Shown piece by piece: positions 43,914 through 53,066 of a stretch of DNA of 64,000 nt (positions within the stretch are counted from its first letter, which is position 1; each line of letters opens with the position of its first letter). The translations under genes were made by a program, and so were the position numbers. Source of the DNA: Winogradskyella eximia (lineage in GTDB: Bacteria > Bacteroidota > Bacteroidia > Flavobacteriales > Flavobacteriaceae). The notes below the pieces were generated by a model. That model was not told the origin of the DNA. It saw nothing but the letters and a program-made list of their open reading frames with translations, and did not search any database. Location of the stretch: assembly GCF_003386165.1 (NCBI RefSeq), contig NZ_QRDV01000001.1, positions 924,085 to 988,084 of the forward strand. Direction: 5' to 3'.

Positions 43914-45242
43914 ATGCAGTTACGTAAAGAAAATATACTAATTGTTGATGATGATGTAAATATTATTGAACTTTTACAGCGCCATTTACAATCTTGGAAC
44001 TATCATACTTTTAAGGCAGTTTCCGTAAAGGAGGCAGTGACAATTTTAAGAGATACAAATATCGATTTATTGATAACTGATTTAAAAATGCCAGAAATTG
44101 ATGGTTTTGAACTCATTAAATTTGTCTCTGAGCATTATCCTAAACTCCCTAAATTAGTTGTTACAGGTTATCCTTCCGTTCAAGATTCTCTATCTGCAAT
44201 TAAATCTGGTGTGGTAGATTATTTAACAAAGCCTTTTACAAAAGACGAGTTAAAAACGGCAATATCAAAATCCTTAATTAGTCTAGAAAATAATACAATT
44301 AAGACCAATACATCTGCAGTTAATAAAGGTAAAGCTTATGGTGAACTTATAGGGAATTCAGAAAAGATAAATAAGGTTATTCAAATTATTGAGCGTGTAA
44401 AGGATAATAAAGCTACCGTTTTTATAAAAGGGGAGAGTGGTACAGGAAAAGAACTAGTGGCAAGAGCTATTCATTATCAAGGTAAGTTTGCTAAAGCACC
44501 GTTTATTGCAGTTAATTGTGGTGCTATACCAGAAAACTTATTAGAATCGGAATTGTTTGGGTATGTAAAAGGAGCTTTTACAGGAGCAGATTCAAATAGA
44601 AATGGTTTTTTTCAAGCTGCCAATGGTGGTACTATTTTTTTAGATGAAATAGGAAATGCTTCGCTAGCAGTACAATCGCGATTACTACGTGTGCTTCAAG
44701 AAAAAGAAGTGGTAAAAGTGGGAGCAACAAAAGCCGAAAAAGTTGATATCAGAATTATTGCTGCTACTAATAGTGATTTGCGAGAAATGATTAAGAATAA
44801 CACTTTTAGGGATGACTTATTTTATAGGTTAACTGTTGTTGAAATTGATGTTGCACCATTACGAGAGCGTAAAGATGATATAGATCTTTTAGTGAATAAA
44901 TTCCTTTTTAAATATGGAGAAGAGTACAAGGATCGTTTTTTAAAAATAACACCAGAAGCATTAGGTGTTTTAAAACGTTACAATTGGCCAGGTAATATTA
45001 GAGAATTAGAAAATTGCATTCAACATGCTGTTATTATGTGTGATAAAATTGTTGATATAGAACATTTACCAGAACACATGAAATACAATATTAACTTTTC
45101 TACAGAAGAACTACAGCCATTAAAAATTATAGAAAAAAAATATATTGAAAAGGTGTTAAGAGCCACTGGTAATAACAAAACAAAGGCAGCCGAAATTCTA
45201 CAAATAGACCGTAAAACAATTCGCCAAAAACTTTCAGAATAA
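43914..45242 (+). CDS. Sigma-54-dependent response regulator (NtrC family)
   Basis: This 442-aa protein has a receiver at residues 1-120 (Asp in LLITDLKMPEIDG, Lys in DYLTKPF). The AAA+ domain at about 145-370 has Walker A GESGTGKE, the sigma-54 contact loop GAFTGA, Walker B GGTIFLDEIGN and the arginine-finger region. A Fis-type HTH covers the last 45 residues (NNKTKAAEILQIDRKTIRQK). It activates -24/-12 promoters by remodelling sigma-54 RNA polymerase. A near-consensus promoter of that class lies 137 bp downstream of its stop. Confidence 0.93.
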   Translation: MQLRKENILIVDDDVNIIELLQRHLQSWNYHTFKAVSVKEAVTILRDTNIDLLITDLKMPEIDGFELIKFVSEHYPKLPKLVVTGYPSVQDSLSAIKSGVVDYLTKPFTKDELKTAISKSLISLENNTIKTNTSAVNKGKAYGELIGNSEKINKVIQIIERVKDNKATVFIKGESGTGKELVARAIHYQGKFAKAPFIAVNCGAIPENLLESELFGYVKGAFTGADSNRNGFFQAANGGTIFLDEIGNASLAVQSRLLRVLQEKEVVKVGATKAEKVDIRIIAATNSDLREMIKNNTFRDDLFYRLTVVEIDVAPLRERKDDIDLLVNKFLFKYGEEYKDRFLKITPEALGVLKRYNWPGNIRELENCIQHAVIMCDKIVDIEHLPEHMKYNINFSTEELQPLKIIEKKYIEKVLRATGNNKTKAAEILQIDRKTIRQKLSE

Positions 45243-45327
45243 CTACTATTATTGGTGCATTTTTACGCAGTTGAGTAATTTTGTCTCAGTCTCTTCACGT
45301 TTAAGATTTTTATTATATTCCATTTAG

Positions 45328-45349
45328 CCCTTTGTTTTAAAGGGTTTTT
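45328..45349 (+). terminator. Intrinsic terminator after the NtrC-type regulator
   Basis: CCCTTT (45328-45333) and AAAGGG (45339-45344) form a 6-bp stem followed by TTTTT. It ends the kinase/regulator transcript before the sigma-54 promoter. Confidence 0.75.
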
Positions 45350-45377
45350 GTGATTTCAAATTGGTTTTTAAATACAA

Positions 45378-45393
45378 CGGCACATGGATTGCC
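45378..45393 (+). promoter_or_regulatory. Sigma-54 (-24/-12) promoter
   Basis: CGGCACATGGATTGCC matches the consensus TGGCAC-N5-TTGC at every conserved position except the first base. GG (45379-45380) and GC (45391-45392) have the required 10-bp spacing. The predicted start is near 45404, 24 bp before the micro-ORF at 45428. It lies just downstream of a sigma-54 activator gene. Confidence 0.78.
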
Positions 45394-45427
45394 TTTAGTG
45401 TGTGTATAACACTAATATGTATTAATC

Positions 45428-45592
45428 ATGAATCATTTTAATATTTGTCCAAGTTGTATGCACCGTAATTCTTGTGTGTTAACAACTCAAAAAGATAAAG
45501 TCTGGTCTTGTAGTGAATTCGATCAACAAAACCCAAAAGATGTTGTTTTAGATAAAGTAAAGCAACCTAAACGCAAACTAGAATTAGTTTAA
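45428..45592 (+). CDS. Cys-rich 54-aa protein
   Basis: The product opens MNHFNICPSCMHRNSCVLTT, with a further Cys in VWSCSEFD and a Lys-rich tail. Four Cys with CxxC and a later pair suggest a small zinc or iron-sulfur site. It is the first gene behind the sigma-54 promoter and lies 17 bp before the next micro-ORF. Function is unknown; similar small CPxC proteins are frequent in Flavobacteriaceae but unnamed. Confidence 0.65.
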   Translation: MNHFNICPSCMHRNSCVLTTQKDKVWSCSEFDQQNPKDVVLDKVKQPKRKLELV

Positions 45593-45609
45593 TCCCTTAT
45601 TTATAAATC

Positions 45610-45747
45610 ATGAATTTTAACGCTTTAATGTCTATGATAGCTAATATAGCTTCGGTAGAAAAAAAACCAAAATTTAGATCGTCTAGAGCTAAATATATAA
45701 CAGAAAAATATCACGAGAGATCTATATCTAATCGTTATTTCAAATAA
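45610..45747 (+). CDS. Basic 45-aa micro-protein
   Basis: The ORF starts MNFNALMSMIANIASVEKKP and ends SNRYFK. The N-terminal third is hydrophobic or amphipathic; the rest is Lys/Arg-rich. Close spacing (17 bp before, 22 bp after) and the same strand argue that it is a real gene in the operon that includes glutamate dehydrogenase. No family recognised. Confidence 0.5.
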   Translation: MNFNALMSMIANIASVEKKPKFRSSRAKYITEKYHERSISNRYFK

Positions 45748-45769
45748 TAGAAAAATATAAAACACAAAT

Positions 45770-47074
45770 ATGACAGTATTAAAAGCAAGTGTAAAAAAGG
45801 CTACAAAAAAACAACCCTTAAGAGGGATGATGGATAATGTAATGGAGCAATTTAATAGTGCTGCAGATCATATTAATCTACATCCTAATATTAGAAAAAT
45901 TTTAAGTATTACCAACAATGAGATTTTGGTGAATTTTCCTGTAAAAATGGATAATGGTGATGTAGAAATATTTACGGGTTATCGTGTGCAACATAATTCG
46001 GCATTAGGCCCTTATAAAGGTGGGTTGCGTTATCACCCAACAGTAGATTTAGATGCGGCTAGAGCATTAGCAATGTGGATGACATGGAAAACCTCGTTAG
46101 CTGGTTTGCCTTATGGAGGTGGAAAAGGAGGAATTAAGATAGATCCTTCTAAGTATTCAGAATCTGAATTAGAGCGTATAACAAGACGTTTTACGTATGC
46201 CTTAGCGGACAATATTGGTCCTGAACATGATATACCAGCTCCAGATGTTAATACAAATAGCCAAACAATGGCATGGATTGCAGATACTTATATGAGTACC
46301 AGACCACCTGCACAACGTACAGCAAATCAACATGTAGTAACAGGAAAACCAGATGGTAGTGGTGGATTAGAAGGAAGAGATAGAGCTACAGGCTTTGGTG
46401 TGTATTTAACTATTAAGTTTTGGGCTGAGAAGAATAATATAGATTTAAAGGGTAAGAAATACATTGTTCAAGGTTTTGGTAATGTAGGCTATTGGGCTTC
46501 ACTTTTTTTAGAAAAAGATGGTGCTAAGTTAGTAGCCGTTCAAGATGCATATGGAAGCATTCAAAATCAAAATGGGTTAAATGTTAAAAACCTATTTGAT
46601 TATGCAAAACTTAATAAAGGAAGTATTGTAGATTTTCCCAATTCTGAGTCTTTGGATAAGGATGACTTCTTTGCTGTGGACTGTGATATATGTATTCCTG
46701 CAGCATTAGGAAATCAGATTACTAAGGAAAATGCACCAAAAATAAAAGCCAATTTAATTGCAGAAGGTGCTAATGGTCCAACAAATGTTGATGGAGAAAG
46801 AATATTACTAGAAAGAGGTATAGCAATTATACCAGATATTTTGTGTAATTCTGGAGGTGTAATTGGTAGTTATTTTGAATGGCTACAAAACAGAAATGGT
46901 GAGATATGGCATTTAGAAGAAGTTATGGATAAACTAAGTAAAAAGCTAAGAGGTTCATTTAATAAAGTCTTCGATTATTCTGAGCGAGAAGATATCGATA
47001 CGCGGACTGCTGCATTCTGTATCGCTATAGAACGCATTGAAAAGGCCTATGTACAAAGAGGTATTTTTCCTTAA
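45770..47074 (+). CDS. gdhA: Glutamate dehydrogenase (Glu/Leu/Phe/Val family)
   Basis: This 434-aa cytoplasmic enzyme interconverts glutamate and 2-oxoglutarate plus ammonia with NAD(P)H. The substrate region is GPYKGGLRYHPTV and the catalytic Lys is in LPYGGGKGGI. Also present are APDVNTNSQTMAWIAD and the nucleotide-binding fold VQGFGNVGYWAS. The length fits the hexameric type near 420-430 aa. It is third in a unit led by a sigma-54 promoter, linking nitrogen or energy metabolism to the upstream kinase/NtrC pair. Confidence 0.93.
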   Translation: MTVLKASVKKATKKQPLRGMMDNVMEQFNSAADHINLHPNIRKILSITNNEILVNFPVKMDNGDVEIFTGYRVQHNSALGPYKGGLRYHPTVDLDAARALAMWMTWKTSLAGLPYGGGKGGIKIDPSKYSESELERITRRFTYALADNIGPEHDIPAPDVNTNSQTMAWIADTYMSTRPPAQRTANQHVVTGKPDGSGGLEGRDRATGFGVYLTIKFWAEKNNIDLKGKKYIVQGFGNVGYWASLFLEKDGAKLVAVQDAYGSIQNQNGLNVKNLFDYAKLNKGSIVDFPNSESLDKDDFFAVDCDICIPAALGNQITKENAPKIKANLIAEGANGPTNVDGERILLERGIAIIPDILCNSGGVIGSYFEWLQNRNGEIWHLEEVMDKLSKKLRGSFNKVFDYSEREDIDTRTAAFCIAIERIEKAYVQRGIFP

Positions 47075-47093
47075 TTTTTTAGAATTAATTAAA

Positions 47094-47507
47094 ATGAAAT
47101 ACGGAAGTATAATATTAGAAAAGAAGGAATTTGTTTATTTAAAACGCATTCTTAATATATCTGGTTACGCAGAAGATCACGAAACGCAAAAGTGTTTAAT
47201 AACATTGGCTAACGAGTTAAAGTCTGCACACATCGTTGATGATAGTGAAATGCCTAAGGATGTAATAAGGTTTAATAGTAGAGTCACCTTAGTTTTAGAA
47301 AATGGAATAGAGAAGGAATTACAACTCGTAATTCCTTCGGAAAGAGATATACAATTAAATAAAATTTCAATACTTACACCAATGGGATCTGCATTAATAG
47401 GTTATTCAACAGATGACACAATTATTTGGGATTTTCCATCGGGAAAACAGAAAATTAAAATAATTGATGTAGAACAAGAGGGAAAATTTAGAACTATAGA
47501 AATTTAA
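47094..47507 (+). CDS. Rnk/GreA C-terminal domain protein
   Basis: This 137-aa protein starts at ATG 47094 (MKYGSIILEKKEF); an earlier start at 47037 would lie inside gdhA. The C-terminal 80 residues are a GreA/GreB C-domain (ISILTPMGSALIGYSTDDTI, then WDFPSGKQKIKIIDV). The N-terminus is a short helical part instead of the Gre coiled coil, as in Rnk. Rnk-like proteins bind RNA polymerase without cleavage activity. It lies 19 bp after gdhA, probably in the same transcript. Confidence 0.85.
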   Translation: MKYGSIILEKKEFVYLKRILNISGYAEDHETQKCLITLANELKSAHIVDDSEMPKDVIRFNSRVTLVLENGIEKELQLVIPSERDIQLNKISILTPMGSALIGYSTDDTIIWDFPSGKQKIKIIDVEQEGKFRTIEI

Positions 47508-47526
47508 CAATCTTAAATTTAAAAGT

Positions 47527-47940
47527 ATGACAACTGAAAATAATGAAATATTTCATCATGATACTGATATAGATGTTACACACAAAATTAATTCTGTTGA
47601 GTTAAATAACTGGATGAGTCATTTAAAGTATATTAAGAAAGAGTTAGTTAATCTAATAGGTCTATGTACTAATGAACTTAATGGAAAGTTAGACGATGCG
47701 GAAGTTATAGAGCGTTTTAATAAGAAAAAGAGTGAAAATGAAATATTATTAGATGCTTTAGTTAAATATTCTAACTCTAGAATTGATATCGCTGAGTGCG
47801 AAGACACTCAATGCGATATGGTTTATATTAAAGAGCACGAAAGCTATCGAAGAAGCTATTTGTATCATTTAGACAAGTATAGAAGGCTTAAAGATGAGTT
47901 TTTTAATAAGGCTCAAGGGAAGTTTTCATTGTTAAGTTAG
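47527..47940 (+). CDS. Helical hypothetical protein
   Basis: This 137-aa protein is polar and almost entirely helical, with coiled-coil-like stretches (LNNWMSHLKYIKKELVNLIG, LDDAEVIERFNKKKSENE, YLYHLDKYRRLKDEFF). No membrane segment or family is recognised. It lies 19 bp after the Rnk-like gene and is the last gene before a terminator, so it likely belongs to the sigma-54 unit. Confidence 0.65.
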   Translation: MTTENNEIFHHDTDIDVTHKINSVELNNWMSHLKYIKKELVNLIGLCTNELNGKLDDAEVIERFNKKKSENEILLDALVKYSNSRIDIAECEDTQCDMVYIKEHESYRRSYLYHLDKYRRLKDEFFNKAQGKFSLLS

Positions 47941-48018
47941 ACGCTGTTTCTTTATAATTAATTTTTTTAACCCTTTTACAGTTTACACTCAAAACTTTTA
48001 AGTAATCCCTAAGTTTTA

Positions 48019-48055
48019 ATAACCATGAAAAGAAATTTTTATGGTTATTTTTTTT
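48019..48055 (+). terminator. Intrinsic terminator of the gdhA unit
   Basis: ATAACCAT (48019-48026) and ATGGTTAT (48041-48048) form a perfect stem followed by a run of T residues. The surrounding 284-bp gap (47941-48224) holds nothing else I can identify. Confidence 0.8.
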
Positions 48056-48224
48056 GACTTTAGTTATAGATGAGATTGATACTTTGTTTTTATGAGGTAT
48101 CATTAAGTATAATGAGACTTTAAGAATAAAATAATAGTTATGAAAAAGAAATATAGATATTAGCACTTAAATTAGTGAGATAACTTTTATTTTAACCAAT
48201 AAATTTATTTCAGAGTCTTATTTT

Positions 48225-49082
48225 ATGCTGCTAAAAACTGAACAAGAAAAACTAGAGTGGGAATTAATATATACTTATATTATACCTATAGGAATGGGGA
48301 TTATAGCTCTTTTTATACTGTTTAGATTGGTTATGATTTTTCAGTACTTTTATGCTAGGCATTTCAAAAAACCAATAGTTACTCACTTTTATTTTAAGCT
48401 TAAAAAACTTACTCCCATTCAGTTGTCAATTTTAAAAAACGAATATCCTTTATTTGGTAAGTTATCAGACAAGCATCAATCTTATTTTGAACATAGAGTA
48501 GCGACGTTTATAGATAAAACTCAATTTATAGGGAGGCAAGACCTAGTTGTTACAGAGCAGATGAGAGTCTTAGTTGCAGCAACATCGATAATGCTAACAT
48601 TCGGTTTTAGAAAATATCTTTTAGACTTGTTAAATACTGTTATCTTATATCCAAATGAATATTATTCTGAAATTAATGAAGCAAATCATAAGGGAGAAAC
48701 AAATCCACAGTTGAAGGCCATAGTATTTTCTTGGAAAGATTTTAAGCATGGGTATAACATAGGAGATGATAACTTAAATCTTGGTATCCATGAGTTTGGC
48801 CATGCAATTCATTTAAACGCTTCTATGAATAATGATGTGAGTAGTTTAGTGTTTAGTCAAGGTTTTCAGAATCTAACTTCCTATTTACAGAAGAATCCAA
48901 CGCTTAGAGAAAATTTAATCGCTTCAAAATATTTTAGGGCTTATGCTTATACTAATCAGTTTGAGTTTTTTGCTGTGTTGCTTGAGAATTTTGTTGAAAC
49001 ACCAAAAGAATTCAAATCACAATTTCCACATCTATATGGCTATATAAAGCAAATGTTAAATTTTAAGTTTGCAGGTTATTAG
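48225..49082 (+). CDS. MtfA-like zinc metallopeptidase (M90), membrane anchored
   Basis: This 285-aa protein has an N-terminal membrane segment (residues 16-40). A long helical region is followed by the zinc motif in LGIHEFGHAIHLN (HExxH) with a downstream Glu in FFAVLLENFVETP. E. coli MtfA degrades or interacts with the Mlc repressor and lacks the membrane anchor. The target here is unknown. Confidence 0.82.
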   Translation: MLLKTEQEKLEWELIYTYIIPIGMGIIALFILFRLVMIFQYFYARHFKKPIVTHFYFKLKKLTPIQLSILKNEYPLFGKLSDKHQSYFEHRVATFIDKTQFIGRQDLVVTEQMRVLVAATSIMLTFGFRKYLLDLLNTVILYPNEYYSEINEANHKGETNPQLKAIVFSWKDFKHGYNIGDDNLNLGIHEFGHAIHLNASMNNDVSSLVFSQGFQNLTSYLQKNPTLRENLIASKYFRAYAYTNQFEFFAVLLENFVETPKEFKSQFPHLYGYIKQMLNFKFAGY

Positions 49083-49125
49083 AGACTATTTAAAATAAAC
49101 CTTATTTTTAACCTAAAAATAAAAC

Positions 49126-50070
49126 ATGAAGAGAATATTGGTAACTGGAGGAGCTGGGTTTGTTGGTTCGCATCTATGTGATCGTTTGTTAAGCGAAGGA
49201 AATGAGGTCATTTGCTTAGATAATTATTTTACAGGTTCTAAAAAAAATATTGAGCACTTAATGGATCATCATTATTTTGAATTAGTGCGTCATGATATTA
49301 TCAATCCTTACATGGTTGAAGTCGATGAGATCTATAATTTAGCCTGTCCTGCGTCGCCAATACATTACCAATATAATCCTATAAAAACGGTTAAGACCTC
49401 AGTTATGGGTGCCATCAATATGCTAGGATTGGCAAAACGCGTTGGAGCAAAAATATTACAAGCATCTACTAGTGAGGTTTATGGTGATCCATCCGTTCAT
49501 CCACAACCAGAGAGTTATTGGGGAAATGTTAACCCAATTGGGTTGCGTTCTTGTTATGATGAAGGAAAACGTTGCGCTGAGACGTTGTTTATGGATTATC
49601 ATAACCAAAATCAAGTAAAGATAAAAATCATTCGTATTTTTAATACTTATGGGCCAAAAATGCACCCTCAAGATGGTCGTGTAGTTTCTAACTTTATTAT
49701 GCAAGCGTTACAAGGGGACGACATTACAATTTTTGGTGATGGAACTCAAACAAGAAGTTTTCAATACGTTGATGATTTAGTTGAGGGAATGCACCGTATG
49801 ATGAACAGTAGAGATGGTTTTATTGGTCCTGTAAATATAGGCAACCCAATAGAGTTTACTATGTTAGATTTAGCTAAAGAAGTAATAGATTTAATAGGTT
49901 CAAAATCTAAAATTTCATTTCTTCCTTTACCACAAGATGATCCATTGCAAAGACAACCAGATATTAGTTTAGCTAAGAAAGAATTAGGAGGTTGGGAACC
50001 TCAGATTCAATTAAAAGAGGGGCTTAAACAGACTATTAATTATTTTGATAATCTACTAAAAGAAGTATAA
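49126..50070 (+). CDS. UDP-glucuronate decarboxylase (UDP-xylose synthase), extended SDR
   Basis: This 314-aa enzyme converts UDP-glucuronate to UDP-xylose with bound NAD+. The Rossmann motif is TGGAGFVG. Family hallmarks are [12 protein letters not shown] and STSEVYGDP; the catalytic Tyr/Lys are in CYDEGKR. Also present are IRIFNTYGP and [12 protein letters not shown]. It supplies a sugar nucleotide for surface polysaccharide. It has its own bidirectional terminator and no glycosyltransferase neighbours. Confidence 0.92.
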   Translation: MKRILVTGGAGFVGSHLCDRLLSEGNEVICLDNYFTGSKKNIEHLMDHHYFELVRHDIINPYMVEVDEIYNLACPASPIHYQYNPIKTVKTSVMGAINMLGLAKRVGAKILQASTSEVYGDPSVHPQPESYWGNVNPIGLRSCYDEGKRCAETLFMDYHNQNQVKIKIIRIFNTYGPKMHPQDGRVVSNFIMQALQGDDITIFGDGTQTRSFQYVDDLVEGMHRMMNSRDGFIGPVNIGNPIEFTMLDLAKEVIDLIGSKSKISFLPLPQDDPLQRQPDISLAKKELGGWEPQIQLKEGLKQTINYFDNLLKEV

Positions 50071-50083
50071 GATTTAGAAGTCT

Positions 50084-50135
50084 AAAACATAAAAAAAGGT
50101 TCGCAATTTAAATTGTGAACCTTTTTTTATGTTTT
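50084..50135. terminator. Bidirectional intrinsic terminator
   Basis: AAAAAAAGGTTCGCAATTTA (from 50091) pairs with AATTGTGAACCTTTTTTT, flanked by AAACAT and ATGTTT. It lies between convergent genes ending at 50070 and 50150. Confidence 0.9.
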
Positions 50136-50149
50136 ATTGTAAAGTCGTA

Positions 50150-50725
50150 TTACAATTTAAATACGGCTTGTAAATGATATTGGTAGTGATTGTCATCGTA
50201 ACCGCTATCAGGATGATTAAATGCAAATTTACCTATAGTCTGAGCTCTCAAACCAAACGTTCTACTATTATTTAGCCAAACTAAAACTCCTCCACCAAGG
50301 TTGGCAGACATATTTGTTTCATCTATATGAAAAAAGCCAATACCAGCATTAACATATAATTCTAGCCAATCGATACGGTCACCTAATATATGTTCTCCAA
50401 AATAATATTTTACATGTGTATCTAATGATAAGTAATTGTAATCTTCTTTAAGATTATTGTAATCACTATCTATTCTATTCTCAGTTGTAAAACCATTAAA
50501 GGTTATAGATTGTTCTATTGCGAATTTTTCAGTCCAATTTAACTCAACTGCTGCAGCAATAGGATTTTGAAAGCTCCAGTCTTCTGGGTGATAAATAGGT
50601 GATTGTGAACCTAAACTATTGATGGCGTTGACACCAACGCTTAAATACCAATCTTTATCACTTCTTTGTGCAAAAGCAGATAAACTAAAAGATACTAATA
50701 ATGCAATTAAAATTAATTTTTTCAT
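50150..50725 (-). CDS. Outer-membrane beta-barrel-type protein
   Basis: This 191-aa protein has a signal peptide (MKKLILIALLVSFSLSAFAQ). Alternating strands such as WYLSVGVNAINSLG, LDTHVKYYFG, LYVNAGIGFFHI and NLGGGVLVWLN end in an aromatic/hydrophobic strand YHLQAVFKL. This is the pattern of small 8-stranded barrels (OmpA/OmpW-like). It lies 86 bp downstream of the nucleotidyltransferase unit on the same strand but with its own leader. Confidence 0.75.
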   Translation of the reverse strand: MKKLILIALLVSFSLSAFAQRSDKDWYLSVGVNAINSLGSQSPIYHPEDWSFQNPIAAAVELNWTEKFAIEQSITFNGFTTENRIDSDYNNLKEDYNYLSLDTHVKYYFGEHILGDRIDWLELYVNAGIGFFHIDETNMSANLGGGVLVWLNNSRTFGLRAQTIGKFAFNHPDSGYDDNHYQYHLQAVFKL

Positions 50726-50810
50726 TCTGAAATAATTTTGTTCAAAGGTAAACTTTATGGATTATAAAACAAATATTGATTAAAAATTTTATAATATTAA
50801 TCAAAAAAAA

Positions 50811-51884
50811 CTAAAAGTGGTTCAAAATAGACTTAAAATGATTGAAAATTCTGTTTCTATCTGTTATTATGGCTTTTCTATACGTTTTATTGGATATAAA
50901 AAGCCATAATCTGTACAATAAAATAGGTGTAAATCTCATTACTCCTATTAGTTTATTCCAATTTTTATAAAACTTAAGGTGCTTTAACTTAAATAAATAG
51001 AAATTGGTAAAAATATTGATTTTTACATTTGTCGAAACTCTTATATCTTCAAAAAATAGGCTCGTATATTTAAAGTAGTTTTTATAAACCTTCTTTTTAT
51101 ACCATTCTTTCGCACCAGAGTAACCGCGTTGTATAATAATAGTATCATAAGTAGATCTAAAACTGATACTATTATATAGTGCACCATAATCATTAATCTG
51201 AAAATTGAGAATATTATGCATTAAAAGGTGCTTTTTTGATGGAATATACACCGTGTTAATTTGTTTTCTATCATTAAAGATGGCTTCAAAGTTTAGTGTA
51301 TCATCATTATGAGTTGTAAATAGTTTTCTATGGACTTCTACTGCTGCAATACGGTTATCTGTAAGTTTTGTTTTTAGTCTAGGTAGGTGTTTATGTTCAA
51401 AAAAGTCATGTCCTAATGTTTGGTCAGATGGGTAATAGCCATTATCACATAGTAATTGATATGCTTCTTTTAATTGTTCTGGTGATACCAATATGTCAAT
51501 ATCACCTAACATGCGCTCAGCATTATCCTCAAAACAGCCCGAAGCTAATAAAGCGGAGCCTTTTAAAAACACATGGTCTATATGGTTTAAATTAAATAAT
51601 TGTGAGATAGAACGAATTTGTATAAGTATAATAGAATTTCTTTGTCTATTTTTACTTGTAATTAGTTCAAGATAATTTAATAGGTCTTCGGGTAATTTAT
51701 GTAAAAGTTTTTTTGCTTTAAGTCTACAATAAATGGCTGGTATAACATAGTGTTTACTGCCTTCTCTTACGATGTCTTCCCAGTCAAAGGCGGTATTACT
51801 GATCGTTTTCTCTAATTGAGAATCGTTAGTTTTGAAACTGAGAATATCTGCAATATGTTGATATGTAATGGCTAAATTATTCAT
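50811..51884 (-). CDS. Nucleotidyltransferase of the NTP_transf_5 type
   Basis: This 357-aa cytoplasmic protein has the polymerase-beta-like core as HVFLKGSALLASGCF, then MLGDIDILVSPEQL, whose two Asp residues coordinate metal. The third acid is probably the Glu of AAVEVHRKLF. Members of this family often sit beside HPr-kinase-like proteins in peptide-modification clusters, including some lasso-peptide loci. It starts 30 bp after the kinase-like gene on the same strand, the third gene of a compact unit. The acceptor is unknown. Confidence 0.78.
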   Translation of the reverse strand: MNNLAITYQHIADILSFKTNDSQLEKTISNTAFDWEDIVREGSKHYVIPAIYCRLKAKKLLHKLPEDLLNYLELITSKNRQRNSIILIQIRSISQLFNLNHIDHVFLKGSALLASGCFEDNAERMLGDIDILVSPEQLKEAYQLLCDNGYYPSDQTLGHDFFEHKHLPRLKTKLTDNRIAAVEVHRKLFTTHNDDTLNFEAIFNDRKQINTVYIPSKKHLLMHNILNFQINDYGALYNSISFRSTYDTIIIQRGYSGAKEWYKKKVYKNYFKYTSLFFEDIRVSTNVKINIFTNFYLFKLKHLKFYKNWNKLIGVMRFTPILLYRLWLFISNKTYRKAIITDRNRIFNHFKSILNHF

Positions 51885-51914
51885 AGGTTTCTCAATGTGC
51901 TACTAATATAAGCA

Positions 51915-53051
51915 TTAAACCTTTTTGTTGAGTTGTTTAAATAATTTAGATATTTCATTGGTGACACTTTGTGTATCACTATATGTGAGTTGATAGATTT
52001 CTAATGTTGCTAACCAATCTAAAAATTGTCTTGCATGCAAAGGATTGGGTGATAACCAAGAATCAGGTATAATAGTTTCTAGTATCGTTTTAACTGATAT
52101 GGGTTCTAATTTAGTTTCAGACTTTGCTTTGTAGTTCACTAAAATAATAGAACGACAAGGGTAGTGGTCTTTTTTAGGTTTGGTACAAGGAATATATTTT
52201 AAATTTCCCTTAGTTTTATTGAATTTTACAATTGGTAAATCTTTAAAATTTGAGACTAAAGGTTCGAGTAAATTAAATGCTCCTTGTTTTATTGATATGG
52301 CAGAAGGGTTATAATAAATCTCATTGTCTTCTGACAACATTGGAGAAACATCATCAGCGAGTAAATCAAAACCGTTGGCAGTTAATAAAGCACAAAGCGT
52401 ACTTTTTCCTTTTCCCGAGTTTCCTACAAATAGAATAGACGAATTGCTATCCGTAATGGTTGAACCATGAAAGGTACCAATCCAATCGTTCTCGTCTTTA
52501 TTGTGCAATGTGCAAAGTAATTGCATAATAAATTTTCCTTGCATCAAATGGTACTTGTGCTTTGAAACTTGAGATATTAATTGCTGATCTTTGAATAAAA
52601 ATAAGTCGTCATTTTTTAAATAAATGTCGAATGTCGCTGAAACTTCATTTTTCGTCTCAGTACAATAATATGAAAGCGCTGGGTGAACAGTTTTTAAAAC
52701 TAATTCTGTATCGTAATATATTTGAATTGTTTGTCCTTTAAAATCATATTGTTTAGAAATATGTCTTTTAGAAGTATCTAAAACAATCGAATCTATCTCT
52801 GGTGAAATATAAGGTTTATTACAGTCCTTTAAATAATTAAATAACGTCTCAGAAATGCTTTCGCTTTCTAAGACGTTAATATCATTTGAAATCATTGTAG
52901 AAAAATCAGCGTTGGAGCTAGATTTTAAATAAGATTCTAAAAGCAAATTAAATTCTGGTTCAATGATACTATAACTGTTGGATAATGCAAACCACAATAT
53001 CCAGTTTTCACCAAACAATTTTTTATATGTAGGTGCTAAGTTAGTATTCAA
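51915..53051 (-). CDS. HPr-kinase-like P-loop protein
   Basis: This 378-aa protein has an N-terminal half of about 190 residues that is divergent. The C-terminal half carries a P-loop FVGNSGKGKSTLCALL (GxxGxGKS) and an Asp pair in LLADDVSPM, as in HprK-type Ser kinases. A PqqD-like segment may lie before the kinase domain, but I cannot confirm it. Relatives in paeninodin-type lasso clusters phosphorylate a Ser of the precursor. The small peptide gene ends 15 bp upstream and contains three consecutive Ser residues. Confidence 0.75.
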   Translation of the reverse strand: MNTNLAPTYKKLFGENWILWFALSNSYSIIEPEFNLLLESYLKSSSNADFSTMISNDINVLESESISETLFNYLKDCNKPYISPEIDSIVLDTSKRHISKQYDFKGQTIQIYYDTELVLKTVHPALSYYCTETKNEVSATFDIYLKNDDLFLFKDQQLISQVSKHKYHLMQGKFIMQLLCTLHNKDENDWIGTFHGSTITDSNSSILFVGNSGKGKSTLCALLTANGFDLLADDVSPMLSEDNEIYYNPSAISIKQGAFNLLEPLVSNFKDLPIVKFNKTKGNLKYIPCTKPKKDHYPCRSIILVNYKAKSETKLEPISVKTILETIIPDSWLSPNPLHARQFLDWLATLEIYQLTYSDTQSVTNEISKLFKQLNKKV

Positions 53052-53066
53052 AATAAAAACCGAAAA

